Source: DATAXI01 sp963756185 (lineage in GTDB: Bacteria; Verrucomicrobiota; Verrucomicrobiia; Chthoniobacterales; Chthoniobacteraceae). From it: 64,000 bases of DNA. Location of the stretch: the NCBI GenBank assembly GCA_963756185.1, contig CAVWMS010000003.1, forward strand, positions 248,001 through 312,000, in the 5' to 3' direction. Shown one piece after another: positions 52,677 through 64,000 of this stretch (within the stretch, counting starts at the first letter, position 1; each line of letters starts with the position of its first letter). The notes under the pieces were generated by a model, which saw only the letters and a program-made list of their open reading frames with translations, was not told the DNA's origin and did no database searches. Both the position numbers and the translations under genes were made by a program.

Positions 52677-53117
52677 TTACCCCGCGTTCTTGATCCGCAT
52701 CACTTCGATGACCTTCGTCGCCAGGTCGTCGGAGATGCCGAGCGCCTCCTGCATTTTGCGCAGGCATTCGACTTCGGGCGGGCACGCCGTGCCCTCGGCA
52801 TAGGCCACGTCCACGGCCAGCGCATAGACCGTCCCGCCCAATTCCGGCGGCAATCCTCTCACCCCCGCGGCGAACACCGCATCGCGCCCGCCGCGGTCGA
52901 TCGCCTCACGCACCCTGTCCACCGTGTCGTTGAATTGATCGATGCTCTGGTTGCGCAGCAGCTTCATGCGATTCGACGCCGCGATGACCAGTTCCTCCTC
53001 CTCCGGGGCGATGCTCCCATCCGCCGTCACCACCAGGAAGAGCAGCGCCACCACCGCCTCCTTGTCCGTAAAGCTCACCGGGCCTGCGTTCTCAGGGGAT
53101 TTGTGGAATAAGCTCAT
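52677..53117 (-). CDS. TerB-like (DUF533/TerB-fold) protein
   Basis: The 146-residue protein from ATG 53117 (MSLFHKSPENAGPVSFTDKEAVVALLFLVVTADGSIAPEEEELV) shows the TerB fold: a helix with FTDKEAVVALLFLVVTADGSIAPEEEE, the acidic 'DG-x-I-x-x-x-E' metal-like loop, and a second helical repeat (LAVDVAYAEGTACPPEVECLRKMQEAL). TerB proteins are linked with tellurite and phage resistance and with membrane stress, but function is unclear. No ter genes are nearby. It is transcribed away from pyc. Confidence 0.8.
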   Translation of the reverse strand: MSLFHKSPENAGPVSFTDKEAVVALLFLVVTADGSIAPEEEELVIAASNRMKLLRNQSIDQFNDTVDRVREAIDRGGRDAVFAAGVRGLPPELGGTVYALAVDVAYAEGTACPPEVECLRKMQEALGISDDLATKVIEVMRIKNAG

Positions 53118-53252
53118 GGCGTTGTGGGCCGAAGCGTGCCCGAGCCGCCTCGAATATTCAAGCCCCGCGAAACCCCCGGGCCATTGCCGAAAAAACTTCC
53201 CGCGCAGCCAGTTGCCATCGCGCGCCCGGCTCACGTATAAGACACGCCAGAA

Positions 53253-56200
53253 ATGAGCCGCGCCAGTTCCCCCGCATCCCGCTACCACGACATCGCCGGC
53301 CGGAAGCTGCTCGTCGCGAACCGCAGCGAAATCGCCATCCGCGTCATGCGCGCCGCCAACGAGCTGGGCCTGCGCACCGTGGCCATTTACGCCCAGGAGG
53401 ACCGGTTCTGCATCCATCGCTTCAAGGCGGATGAATCCTACCTCGTCGGCGCGGACAAAGGCCCCGTCGGCGCCTATCTCGACATCGAGGGCATCGTCGC
53501 CCTCGCACGCGAGAAGGGCGTCGACATGATCCATCCCGGTTACGGTTTCCTTTCGGAGAATGCCGGGTTCGCCCGCGCCTGCGATGCGGCGGGCATCACC
53601 TTCGTCGGCCCGCGCGCGCAGCTGCTCGACCTGATGGGCGACAAGGTCGCCGCGCGCGCCCTGGCGCAAAAGCTCGGCGTCCCCACCCTGCCCGGCACCG
53701 AGGATCCGGTCGAGGATCGCGAGGAAGCGCTGCGCATCGCCAAGATCGATCGGATTTCCCGCTCATCATCAAGGCGGCGTTCGGCGGCGGCGGCCGCGGC
53801 ATGCGCGTGGTCGAGAAAGCCGCCGACCTCGGCCCGCTGCTCGACGAGGCGCGCGGCGAAGCCGGCCGCGCCTTCGGCAACCCCGCCGTCTTCCTCGAGC
53901 GCTACATCCCGCGCGCCAAACACATCGAAGTGCAGGTCCTGGGGGACAATCACGGCAACGTCATCCATCTCCACGAGCGCGATTGCTCGGTCCAGCGCCG
54001 CCACCAGAAGGTCATCGAGATCGCCCCGTCGGTCGATCTCAAGCCCGGCATCGTCCGCGAGCTCTGCGACGCCGCCGCGCGCATGGCGCGCGAAATTGCC
54101 TACAACAACGCCGGCACCGTGGAGTTCCTCTACGATCTCGACCGCAACGAATGGTTCTTCATCGAGATGAACCCGCGCATCCAGGTCGAGCACACGGTCA
54201 CCGAAGTCATCACCGGCGTCGACCTCGTCCGCTCGCAAATCCTCATCGCCAACGGCGCCGCGCTCGACGGCCCGGAGCTGGCCATCCCGCCCCAGGAGGA
54301 GATCCCGCGCAACGGCTACGCCGTCCAGGCCCGCATCACCACCGAGGACCCGGACAACAAATTCATGCCCGAGTTACGGCAAGATCCTCACCTACCGCTC
54401 CGCCGCCGGCTTCGGCATCCGGCTGGATGGCGGCATGGGCGATACCGGCGCGGTCATCACGCCCTTTTACGATTCGCTGCTGGTAAAGCTCACCGCCTAC
54501 GGCCCGTCATTCTCGATTGCGCTGCAACGGATGGACCGGGCGCTGCGCGAGTTCCGCATCCGCGGCGTTAAGACGAACATCCCGTTCCTGGAAAACGTCA
54601 TCCGCAACGAGGCCTTCCGCACCGGCCAGGCGACTACGACGCTCATCGACACCACGCCGCAACTCTTCGAGTTCAAGGGCCGCGCGCGACCGCGCCACCA
54701 AGCTGCTCGCCTTCCTGGCCGACGTCGCCGTCAACGGCAATCCGCAGGCCAAGGGCCACCAGCCGGCCGCCACGCTCACGCCAGCGCTCCATCCCCGCGT
54801 CCGACCTCAAGCAGGAGCCGCCCCCGGGCACGCGCCAGTTGCTGCTCGAGCTCGGCCCGAAAAAATTCGCCGAATGGATGCTCGCGCAAAAGCAACTGCT
54901 GGTCACCGACACCACTTTCCGCGACGCCCACCAATCGCTGCTGGCCACCCGTGTCCGCTCCTTTGACATGCTGGCCGTGGCCGACGCCGTGGCGCGCCGC
55001 ACCGCCGCGCCTCTTCTCGCTCGAAATGTGGGGCGGCGCCACGTTCGACACCGCGATGCGCTTCCTGCACGAGGACCCGTGGGGGCGCCTGCGCGCGTTG
55101 CGCGAGCGCATCCCGAACATCTGCTTCCAGATGCTCTTCCGCGGCAGCAACGCCGTCGGTTACTCGAATTATCCGCCCAATGTCGTCGCCGGTTTCGTGA
55201 AACACGCCGCCGGCAGCGGCATCGACATTTTCCGGATATTCGATTCCCTCAATTACACACCCAACCTCAAGGTCGCCATGGAGGCCGTGCGCGACACGCA
55301 CGCCATCTGCGAGGCGGCCATTTGTTACACGGGCGATATCCTCGATCCGGCCCGCTCGAAGTACTCGCTCGAATATTACATCAAGATGGCGAGGGAACTG
55401 GAGCGCATGGGCGCGCACATCCTCGCCATCAAGGACATGGCCGGCCTTTGCCGCCCCTATGCGGCGCACGCGCTGGTCAAGGCGCTGCGCAAGGAGATTG
55501 GCATCCCGATCCATTTCCACACGCACGACACCAGCGGCATCAACGCCGCCTCGGTGCTCCAGGCGAGCGATGCCGGGGTCGATATCGTCGACCTGGCCAT
55601 CGCCTCGATGAGCGGCTCGACCTGCCAGCCGAACCTCAATTCCATCGTCGCCGCGCTCCAGCACACCAGGCGCGACACCGGCCTGGACCTCGAGGCGCTC
55701 AATGAGTTCAGCGATTACTGGGAGCGCGTCCGCGACTTTCTACGCGCCGTTCGATACCGCGCCGCGCAGCGGCACCGCCGAGGTTTATCTCCACGAGATG
55801 CCGGGCGGCCAGTTCACCAATCTCAAGGAGCAGGCCAACTCGATGGGCCTCGGCCATCGCTGGCCGGAGATCGCCCGCTGTTACGCCGAGGTCAACCAGC
55901 TCCTCGGCGACATCGTCAAGGTCACGCCCTCGAGCAAGGTCGTGGGCGACATGGCCCTTTTCCTTTTCACCCGCGGCATCAAGCCCGCCGACGTCGTCAA
56001 CCTGCCGCCCGGCACCGCTTTCCCGGCTTCGGTCATCGACATGCTCTCCGGCGGCCTCGGCAAACCGATGGGCGGCTGGCCCAGGAAAGTTGTCGCCGCG
56101 GTCCTCGGCGGCAGGAAACCGGCCGATGCGAAGGCGCCGAAGATCGATCTGAAGCAAACCGCGCGCGATCTGGCCACAAAGCTCAAGCGCGAACCCTCCG

Positions 56201-56730
56201 ACGACGATCTCTACAGCCACCTCATGTATCCCGAGGTCTTCGCCGAGTTTGCCCGGTTCGATCGCGAGTACTCCGACGTGAGCGTCCTGCCGACGCCGGC
56301 CTTTTTCTACGGCTTGCGTCCCGGCGAGGAGATCACCGTCAATATCGAGGCCGGCAAGACCCTCTTCATCAAGCTGGTCAACGTCGGCATGCCCGACAAG
56401 GACGGCAAGCGGATCGTCTCCTACGAACTCAACGGCGTCCCGCGCGAGAGCACCATCCTCGACCGCTCGCTCCAGACCAAGGCCAAGGCCCGGGCCAAGG
56501 CCGACCCGGATGATGCGCGCCAGGTCGGCGCCCCCATCCCGGGCGTCATTACCGGCCTCCATGCGACCGTGGGCGCGAAGGTCGCCAAGGGCGACAAGCT
56601 GCTCACCCTCGAGGCCATGAAAATGCAGACCACCCTTTACGCACCGGAAGATGGCATCGTCGCCGAAATCCTCGTCAAGGTCGGCGATTCCGTGGAAAGC
56701 AAGGACTTGTTGGTAAAGATGCGCTCCTGA
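53253..56730 (+). CDS. pyc: Pyruvate carboxylase (frameshifted in this sequence)
   Basis: Joined, the product is about 1157 residues, the normal single-chain PYC size. Order: biotin carboxylase (KLLVANRSEIAIRVMRAANELG, HPGYGFLSENAGFA, HERDCSVQRRHQKVIEIAPS, EMNPRIQVEHTVTE), carboxyltransferase (LLVTDTTFRDAHQSLLATRVR, NAVGYSNYP, FHTHDTSGI), and biotin carrier (IPGVITGLHATVGAKV, LEAMKMQT with the biotinylated Lys). It makes oxaloacetate from pyruvate, refilling the TCA cycle. Extra bases near 53748, 53761, 54074-54375 (at 54374), 54684, 54781, 55010 and 55740 break the frame; six of seven can be read as two alternative third-position bases written side by side. I regard the gene as functional. 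Start ATG 53253. Confidence 0.9.
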
Positions 56731-57109
56731 CCCGGCAAAGGCAGGAAGCCATCCCGCGACACATGCCGATTCATCAAGCAAAATGCCTCCTTGATCCCAA
56801 ACCCATGGCAGGCTCGGCTTACCCCCGTAACTTTACGATGCTGGTGCAGTGCCATTCGAACCTTCTGCGTACCCTCCCCCTGACGCAGTTGCTGAAAGGC
56901 GGCCGGCAATTAACCCTGGGCGAAAGCCCAGGGTTAAACCCCATATGCGGCCCCGGAGGGCTTGCAGAATGACTCGATTTTTTCCCATCAACAGACACGG
57001 GGACAAGGGGCGCCGGCCTCGATTTCCTTCCCACCGGATTTGCCTGCCCGCCACCCGGTGCGATATTGCCCCGCAGCGTGTCATCCGTCCTCGGCTTGTT
57101 TCCCTCTTC
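56731..57109. repeat. Gap after pyc with a perfect hairpin closed by GAAA
   Basis: No gene is convincing here. The clear structure is TTAACCCTGGGC-GAAA-GCCCAGGGTTAA (56910-56937): 12 perfect pairs closed by a GNRA tetraloop, followed by ACCCC. It is kin to the CCCGGGGTT palindromes at 18631-18662 and could act as a transcriptional end point for pyc although it has no T-run. Confidence 0.6.
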
Positions 57110-60100
57110 ATGCGTCTTTCGCCCAATCGCTTAGTCTCTTTTTTCACCCTGTTCGCCGTCCTGAGCACATTGTCGCAGGCTGCCGCATCGGCCCAGCCGA
57201 CGTTCATGGTCGGGACCAGTTCGACGGACACTTATCCTTACTACCAGCAGATCCCCTTTAACACCGTGCTGGTCGGCAAGACGGTCGCCATGCCCATTGT
57301 CGTGAGCGGCAGCGGCCCCATCACTTACTCGGTCACCAGTAATACGCCGGCCATTCTCCCTGTCATCAAGACCGGTTACCCGGTGATGAACATCGTCGTC
57401 AGTTTCTCCGGCACCACCCAGGTTTCCGGCACCGTCAATACGATCCACACGTTCACCGGCGGCGCCTCGGATGGTGGCAATCCTTACGCGGGGCTTTTTG
57501 AATTTGACGATATCGCCGGCACGCTTTACGGGACCACATCGAGCGGCACCGCGGTGAGCGGCAGCTTCGGCGCGGCGTTCGACCTGAGCGGCACGACTAC
57601 CACGACGCTGCACACATTCACCGACGGCACGGACGGCGGTAATTCCCGCGCCGCGCTCACAGCCGGCACCGACGGCAATCTTTACGGAACCACGGAGTCG
57701 GGCGGCGCGAATGGCGACGGCACTGTGTTCCAACTGACCGTCACGGGCACTCTGAATACGATCCATGCGTTCACCAGCGGCACCGACGGCGGCAACCCCT
57801 ACGCGGCCCTGGTCGAGGGCGCGGACGGCAATCTCTACGGAACCACCAGTGCCGGCGGCGCGGGCTTTGGGACCATATTCCGCATCAGCACCAGCGGCTC
57901 GTTTCAGACGCTTTACACTTTCACCGGCGGCAGCGACGGCGGCGCTCCCTACGCCCCGCTGATCGCAGGCACTGACGGCAACTTCTACGGCACCACCAGC
58001 GGCGGCGGCGCCGGCGGCAAGGGCACCATCTTCGAGATCACGCCCGGCGGCGCTTTCAGCAGCCTCTATTCATTCACGGGCGCAGACGATGGCGCGACCC
58101 CCTACGCCGCCCTCGTCCAGGCGGGCAACGGCAATTTCTACGGCACCACCGAATCCGGCGGCGCAAATGGCGAGGGCACCGTGTTTGAATTTGTCCCGGG
58201 CAGCTCGCCCACCACCGTTCATGCCTTCAGCGCGCTCTCGAGCGGCTCGAACGCCGACGGCGCCAATCCCTACGCGGCGCTCGTCTCGAGCACCGATGGC
58301 AGCTTTTACGGCACTGCCGAAGCAGGCGGCGCCAATGGCGACGGCGCCGTGTTCAGGATTCCCCCCGGCGGCGGATTCACGACCGTTTATTCCTTCACCG
58401 GCGGCGGCGACGGCGCCAATCCCTACGCCCCGCTCCTGCTCGCAGGCGACGGCAATCTTTACGGCACCACCGAAAGCGGCGGCGCCGGCGGTTTTGGGAC
58501 CGCCTTCCAGGTCGCGGTCACCACCTCGCCGGCGTTCAGCGGCACCATGACCTTCGCGCTCCTTCGCGACATGGCCCCGGTCGCTGCCAGTTATATCGCC
58601 GGCTTCGCCCAGGCCGGTTATTACAACAACCTCGATTTCTTCCGCATCGCGAATCTGGCGAATGAAGGCGACCCCACGGCCTTCATCGCGCAGGGCGGCG
58701 ATCCCACCGAAACGGGCACCGGCACGCCGGGCTTCGCGTTTAACAATGAATACAGCCCCTCGCTCATTTTCTACGGCCAGGGCCAGCTTGCGATGGCCAA
58801 CGCGGGCATCAGCCAAAGCACCTTCCTCGGCAGCAACGGCGCACAATTCTTCATCAGCCAGAGTACCAACCGCGGACTCGATTACGGCTACACCATCTTC
58901 GGCCAGATGCTTACCGGGTTCGACGTGATGCAGGAAGTGATGAACGTCCCCGTCGGCGGTTCTGAAGGGCAGACGCCCACCACGCCGGTGGTGATGAACT
59001 CCGTCACCGTCACCGAGGATCACAACGACGCGATCCTCTTCCTCACGCCGCGGGAGCGCTGCCCGGCGCGGCGACCGTCAAGGTCAGCGCCACCGATCCC
59101 TCGGGCAACCAGGCTGTCCTTTCCACCGGAACCGGCACCACCGGCCTGACGCTCAACCCCGGCACCAGCGACGATGGATCCAACGATCCGCCCTTCCTCA
59201 TACCCGATCCTGGCGTCACCGCCGCCCTCCACCAGAAGGTCACGCTGCCAATGCGGGCGGTCGATCTCGAGTTCGACTATCTCATTACCCAGGCGCAGGC
59301 GCTGGTGGATCCTTCGAACGCCACCGTCAACTATTCCGGCCGCGTCGCGACGGTAACCCCGAACCCTGCTTCGCCCATCGGCCCCGTTTCGGTCGGCATC
59401 GGCGTCGTTCAGCTCTCCGCCACCAGCGTCAGGCCCATCGAGACCGGGTATGACGATGAAACCGCGGTAAACGTCGGCCTCGGTTCCGGGAAGTTGACCG
59501 GCATGCCCGGCGTCTTCTACTCCGCTCCGAACGCCGCGCTCGAATCGAGCACCGGCGGCACGGCGGATACGTTCGGATCCTTTGCCGGCTCCGCGCTTGC
59601 CACCGGCTCGAATTACTACAGCGCCACCATCAATTGGGGCGACGGCTCGACGCTGAGCGGCACCAATGTCGTCTCCGTGACGCCATCTCCCTATCTTCCC
59701 ACCACTTACAACATAGCCGGGCCGAGCCATACTTACACTAATCCCGGCATTTATCCCCTCAATGTCACGGTCACCAACACCAACGGCAGCATCCTTCAAT
59801 TGAACAATACAGCCGTTGTCTCCGCCGGACCCATTTACGCGTTCGGACGGAGTTTCACCGCCGCCAGGGGCAAGTTCAACGGCCTCGTCGCCACCTTTGT
59901 CGATAACTCCTCGAACACTACCATCCCCGCCGATTACCAGGCCACCATCCTCTGGGGCGACGGCTCGAAGTCCGTTGTGACGGGAGGCGGCGTTGCCACC
60001 GGCGCGGGAGCGATCCGCGGCTCGCACGGCAGCTTCCAGCTTTATTCCAACCATAACTACACCGCCGGCACGACTTACCCGGTCGATGTCACGATCAACT

Positions 60101-60546
60101 CGACCACCAGTTCCTCGAGCGCCTATGCCTGGAGCACCGCCACGCTCACCAGCGTGCCGACCCACCAGCCTCCCATCGCCCAATCGCATATCGTCGCACA
60201 GCTTGGCAATCCCGGCTTCGGCAACGGCTTCCTGGACGAGGAAGTGACTCTCTTCAACTCCGGCAACAAGGCTTCCGGGCCGGTCAACCTGAAGTTCTAT
60301 CTATCGCCCACCCCCACCATGACCGGCGGCGCCATACCTCTCCAGGTCGGCAAAAACAGCTTTTACCAGGCCATCTCGATTCCTCCCGGCGAGGCGATTG
60401 CCGGCGCCGTCTCGGACATCCTCCTGCCTGCGGGAGTGATATTCGTAAACAAGTATATCATCATGCAGGTGATTACCACTGACCCGGTCGCCAACCACAT
60501 GCCCGAGGAGCGTATCTTCGCCGATCCCAATCCGCTGGTCGAGTAA
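57110..60546 (+). CDS. Secreted GloVer-repeat / cyclophilin / PKD multidomain protein (one deletion)
   Basis: From ATG 57110 (MRLSPNRLVSFFTLFAVLSTLS) there is a Sec signal. Seven tandem repeats follow (about residues 105-475), each with the choice-of-anchor 'GloVer' pattern: YAALVEGADGNLYGTT.SGGA.G.GT.F, then a LYTFTGG-type strand. Next is a cyclophilin-type peptidyl-prolyl isomerase (about 485-640: FRIANLANEGDPTAFIAQGGDP, LGSNGAQFFISQS, YTIFGQMLTGFDVM). After a linker come PKD-like domains with INWGDGSTLSG and ILWGDGSKSVV (about 815-1010), and an adhesin-like end. A missing base near 59049 splits the reading frame; repaired length is about 1145. The protein is probably a cell-surface protein. 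It ends 6 bp before the next large surface-protein gene. Confidence 0.75.
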
Positions 60547-60552
60547 GTAGCC

Positions 60553-63500
60553 ATGTTCAAGAAGCTTCTCTCCCGCCTCGGTTCATGGTTTGTGCCGGCG
60601 TCCGTCATCGAGGGACGGCGTGGCTCGATCCTCGAGCCGCTCGAGGATCGCATTGCTCCCGCCGCCTTTGTCAATCCACATACCGTGATTTACACGGACA
60701 GCGACGGCGACCATGTCACGATCCATTCCTCGAAGCCGATCTTCACTTACCAGGCCGGCAATCCCACCGGCCCCGCCTCGAACGTCAATACCATCCTCAC
60801 TTTCAACACCGGCCTCGTGGATGGATCGAGCACGCCCCAGCAGCTTCAGGAAATCAACCTCGGCGTTTTGACGGCGAAGGTCGCCGGCGGCGACAACATC
60901 AGCGTGACGGTCCAGAAGGAGCCCGGCGGCGATGGCCTGGCCAATGTGGGCATCATTTCGTCCAACTTCGCCCTCGGCCACGTGACGATTCAGGGCGACC
61001 TCGGCGCGATCTCGTGCGGCGCTCTCGGCCCGGAAACCGGCCATTACGTAGGGCTTGCCAGCCTCACGGTCCATTCGCTCGGCGCCCAGGGCACGTTGAC
61101 GCAGCCGCCATCCGCCACGGCCGGCATCACCAGCACCATTTTTGGCTCGGTCGGTTCGATCACGGTCCAGCAGGATATGATCGACGCGCAGATCAAGGTC
61201 ACCTCGAACACCGCGGGCACCGCCCCCAACGGCAACCTCGGTTCCCTTTATATTGGCGGCTCGCTCATCGGTGGTTCGGACACGCTGGGCGGTTCGGTGA
61301 GCACCGATGGCCAGATCGGCACGGTGTACATTGGCGGCAACATCCAGGGCGGCTCGGGTACGAACTCGGCGTCGTTTCAGGTTGGCGAGGGCATCGGCAA
61401 AATGACCGTCGGCGGCAGCATCATCGGCTATACTTTGGCCGGCGATACCAATGGTTTGGGCATGGGCAGCGCCTCAATTGTCACGGGCAATAATTTTCCC
61501 CAGCCTGGCGGCATCGGTTCGCTGACCATCGCCGGCAGCCTCATCGGCGGCGAAGGCTCGGGCTCCGGCGAAATCAGCCAGGCCTCGAGCACCGTCACCG
61601 GCTCCTTCGCCAAAGTGAAGATCGGCGGCTCGATCATCGGCGGCTCCGGCCCGGACTCCGGCTGGATCTCCGCGGATTCTCTTGGCGCGGTCTCGATTGG
61701 CCAGGGCATCATCGGCGGCATCAGCATCAGCGGCGCCACCAACGCCGCCACCGATTCCGGCGGAATCACCGCCAACAACGGCATCTCGAGCATATCGATC
61801 CTCTCCGGCGGCATCGTGGGCGGCACCGCGGACGGCGCGGGCTCGATCAACGCCGCCACTGCTTTCACCAGCAGCGCGGTCATCAATTCCATCGTCATTC
61901 ACGGCGACATCACGGGCAATCCCTCGCCGATGCCTCCGTCACCGGCACCGGACAGATCAAGACCGGCTCGTCAATCGGCTCGTTTACCCTTTACGGCTCG
62001 CTCGTCGGCTCGACGGCCACCACCTCCGGCTCGGTCAGCGCCTCCGAATCAATCGGCCACATCACTCTCCTCCCCGAAGGTTCCTCAACCGGCTCGGTCA
62101 TCGGCGGCAGCGGCGCCGGCACCGGCGAAATCAGCGCTCTCTCGATCGGCTCGGCCTCGATCGCCGGCCAGATCATGGGCTCGACCGCGGCGGATGCCGG
62201 CATCGTCACCACCATGACCTCCATCGGCAGCATCTCGATTGCCGGCGGCATCAACGGCGGCGCCGGCGCCGGCAGCGGCGCCATTACCACCGGCACCAGC
62301 GCGATTGGCAACATCGGGAGTATCAAGCTCGGCGGCAGCCTCACCGGTGGCGCCGGCGCGAACAGCGGCGTCATCATGGCGGGTGCGGACAACCCGGGTG
62401 AATCGAGCGTTATTAGCGCCGTGACCATCACCGGCGGCATCGTCGGCGGCAGCGGCGACGGCAGCGGCGTCCTCTCCGCCGGCGGGACCGGCGCCGACGA
62501 AACCGGTTCCATTGGCAGCGTGACCATCGGCACGGGCATTACCGGCGGGGCCGGCATGGGAAGCGGCCTCCTCAGCGTGATGACCGGCTCCGGATATGGT
62601 GGCAAATTGACCTCGCTCTCCATTGCAAAGGGCGGCATTACCGGCGGCGGCGTCTCGGGCGGAACCGGCAGCAACGGCGCCGATTCCGGCCAGGTCTCCG
62701 TCGACGGCGCCATCGGCTCGCTCAATCTCCACGGCGCCGCGTTGACCGGCGGCTACGGCGATTCTTCGGGCCTCATCGTCGGCGCTGACAGCCTCGGCTC
62801 CCTCTCCCTCGGCTCGCTGGTCTCCGGCTCGGGAACCGGTTCGGGCGAAATTTCCACGCAGGGAAATCTCACTTCCCTCACCTTCAGCGGCGCGCCTTCC
62901 TCCGCCACCTCGGTCGATACCGGCCTGGTCAATGTCTCCGGCTCCGCCGGCTCGATCACCGTGACGGGCAACATTGGCGGCGTGGCGGCCGGCGAGAACT
63001 CGGGTCTCTTCCTCATCGGCGGCGGTGCGAAGAGCATTTCCATCACCGGCTCACTGGTGGGCGGCGCGGGCCAGAACAGCGGCGCGATTTTTGCCGGCCT
63101 CGATGATTCCAGCGTCATCGGCTCGCTGACCGTCACCGGCGGCATCATCGGCGGCTCCGGCGCCGGCTCGGGCGAGGTATTCGGCGGCGGTGGCGTCACG
63201 AAGGCGTCCCTGGGCGACATCGTTGGCGGCGGCGGCCAATCGAGCGGCTCGCTCGTGAGCGATTACGCCATCGGTGCGGTCACCATCACCGGCAAGGGCG
63301 CCGGCGGCATGGTCAATAACTCGACCGTCCACGGCATCGTGGGAGGCGCGGGCGTAGATTCGGGACAGATTTCCGCCGGCGCTACCATCGGCTCGGTCAA
63401 GGTCACCGGCTCGCTCCAGGGCAACACCGGCGCCGGCAGCGGCGACATCCTCAGCCACTCGCTCTTCACCGCGACCGGCGACACCCAGGGCGACATCGGC

Positions 63501-64000
63501 TCGATTTCCATCTCCGGCGGCATCACCGCCTACATCGACACCGTCGACGCCTCGGACACCACCGTCCTCGCCGGCGCCAATTCCGCGCAAATCGACGCCG
63601 CCGGCAACATCAACAGCCTCACCGTCGGCGGCAGCGTCGCCGGCGGATTCGCCAACGGCACCGGCGCGATCCTCGCCGGGACTGATCTCATCGGCAGCAC
63701 CGGCGGCAATATCAACACCCTGAACATCGGCAGTCTCGTCGGCCCCGCGATTCCGCAAAACATGACGCTCGAGGGCTCCGGCTACATCGAGGCCGGCCAC
63801 ATCGGCACGCTCACCGCCGGCTACATCCAGGCAGGCGCGGCGGCGGCGGGCGCCACCTTCAGCGACGTCGGCGCCATCCTCGCCGCCAACGATATCGGCT
63901 CCCTCACCGTCACCGGCGAGGCGCCCAACACCACTGACGGCATCGATGGCACTTCCAGCAACCCCGTCGTCATTTCCGCCGTCGGCCAGCTCAACCCCGG
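60553..64000 (+). CDS. Giant Gly/Ser-rich surface protein with LEPLEDRIAPA signature, 3' end outside window
   Basis: The N-terminus MFKKLLSRLGSWFVPASVIEG is followed by SILEPLEDRIAPAAF (about 25-38), a relative of the LEPR-XLL signature that marks huge exported proteins of Planctomycetota and Verrucomicrobiota. From about residue 100 the chain is a long series of short imperfect repeats of the form 'I.I.GSI.GG.G..SG.I', e.g. KIGGSIIGGSGPDSGWISADSLG. This looks like a right-handed parallel beta-helix. One missing base near 61922 shifts the frame; after repair the frame stays open to the window's end (at least 1149 codons). It is likely secreted or surface-attached. It is co-transcribed with the GloVer/cyclophilin gene, 6 bp upstream. 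Confidence 0.75.

Noticed and set aside
4232..56730. Programmed +1 frameshifting in korA, topB, pilT and pyc
   Set aside because: Up to eight sites per gene without stop codons, slippery motifs or common structure is unlike any known recoding; mixed alleles or consensus error explain the data better.
1..64000. tRNA and rRNA genes
   Set aside because: I looked for T-arm (GGTTCGAATCC-like) and conserved 16S/23S strings on both strands and saw none. A weak match cannot be excluded without a covariance search.

Overview
The window looks like a chromosomal piece of a GC-rich Verrucomicrobiota bacterium (or a close relative in the PVC group). This is inferred from gene content, not from a marker gene: a giant secreted protein with an N-terminal 'LEPLEDRIAPA' signature, a GloVer-repeat secreted protein, a GYF_2 membrane protein, chromosomal PcfJ-like genes, secreted GH36 and GH31 glycosidases, and many dispersed palindromic and heptamer repeats between genes. 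I found no rRNA, tRNA or CRISPR array.

Layout. 1-3838: a membrane glycosyltransferase (cut by the left edge) and a secreted alpha-galactosidase, both minus. 4232-6990: the two genes of a 2-oxoacid:ferredoxin oxidoreductase. 7308-8891: a secreted PDZ-like protein. 9434-12916: a tight minus-strand operon (GNAT, BKACE, LarA-like, beta-propeller). 13126-18193: a PaaK-like ligase, an NDH-2/cNMP/CBS fusion, mnmA and cutA. 18194-19550: a repeat-packed non-coding stretch. 19966-22210: an AT-richer minus-strand cluster (TIR protein, DUF4145 protein, small membrane protein) that resembles a defence locus. 22574-25143: a 19-copy heptamer array, an envelope protein and an L,D-transpeptidase. 25144-29024: topoisomerase III and a DUF4143 ATPase preceded by phased repeats. 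29166-35405: an accessory island with a toxin-antitoxin pair, an AbiEii remnant, a truncated HTH regulator, a free sigma region 4, a DUF4357 protein, a three-gene PcfJ cassette and an orphan HicB. 35557-47818: housekeeping and membrane genes (arginase-fold protein, EamA pair, GATase, U32 protein, pilT, DUF1003, GH31). 47954-51560: a BlaI/M56 pair with its operator and an IS630-type element inserted exactly in the stop codon of the M56 gene. 51517-56730: an orphan DNA methyltransferase, a TerB-like protein and pyruvate carboxylase. 57110-64000: two large secreted surface proteins, the second leaving the window.

How the parts fit. Central metabolism is represented by ferredoxin-dependent 2-oxoacid oxidation or carboxylation, pyruvate carboxylase and an NADH dehydrogenase. 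Polysaccharide use is represented by the exported GH36 and GH31 enzymes. BlaI/M56 is a proteolysis-controlled repressor pair with a visible operator. The accessory islands carry the least understood genes.

A warning that affects the annotation: nine genes (GNAT, korA, topB, pilT, DUF1003, pyc, arginase-like, blaI, M56) carry about 26 single-base insertions, and three single-base deletions occur in korA and in the two large surface-protein genes. Almost all fall at third codon positions, often as if two synonymous alleles had both been written out. I treat these genes as functional genes with consensus errors, not as true pseudogenes.
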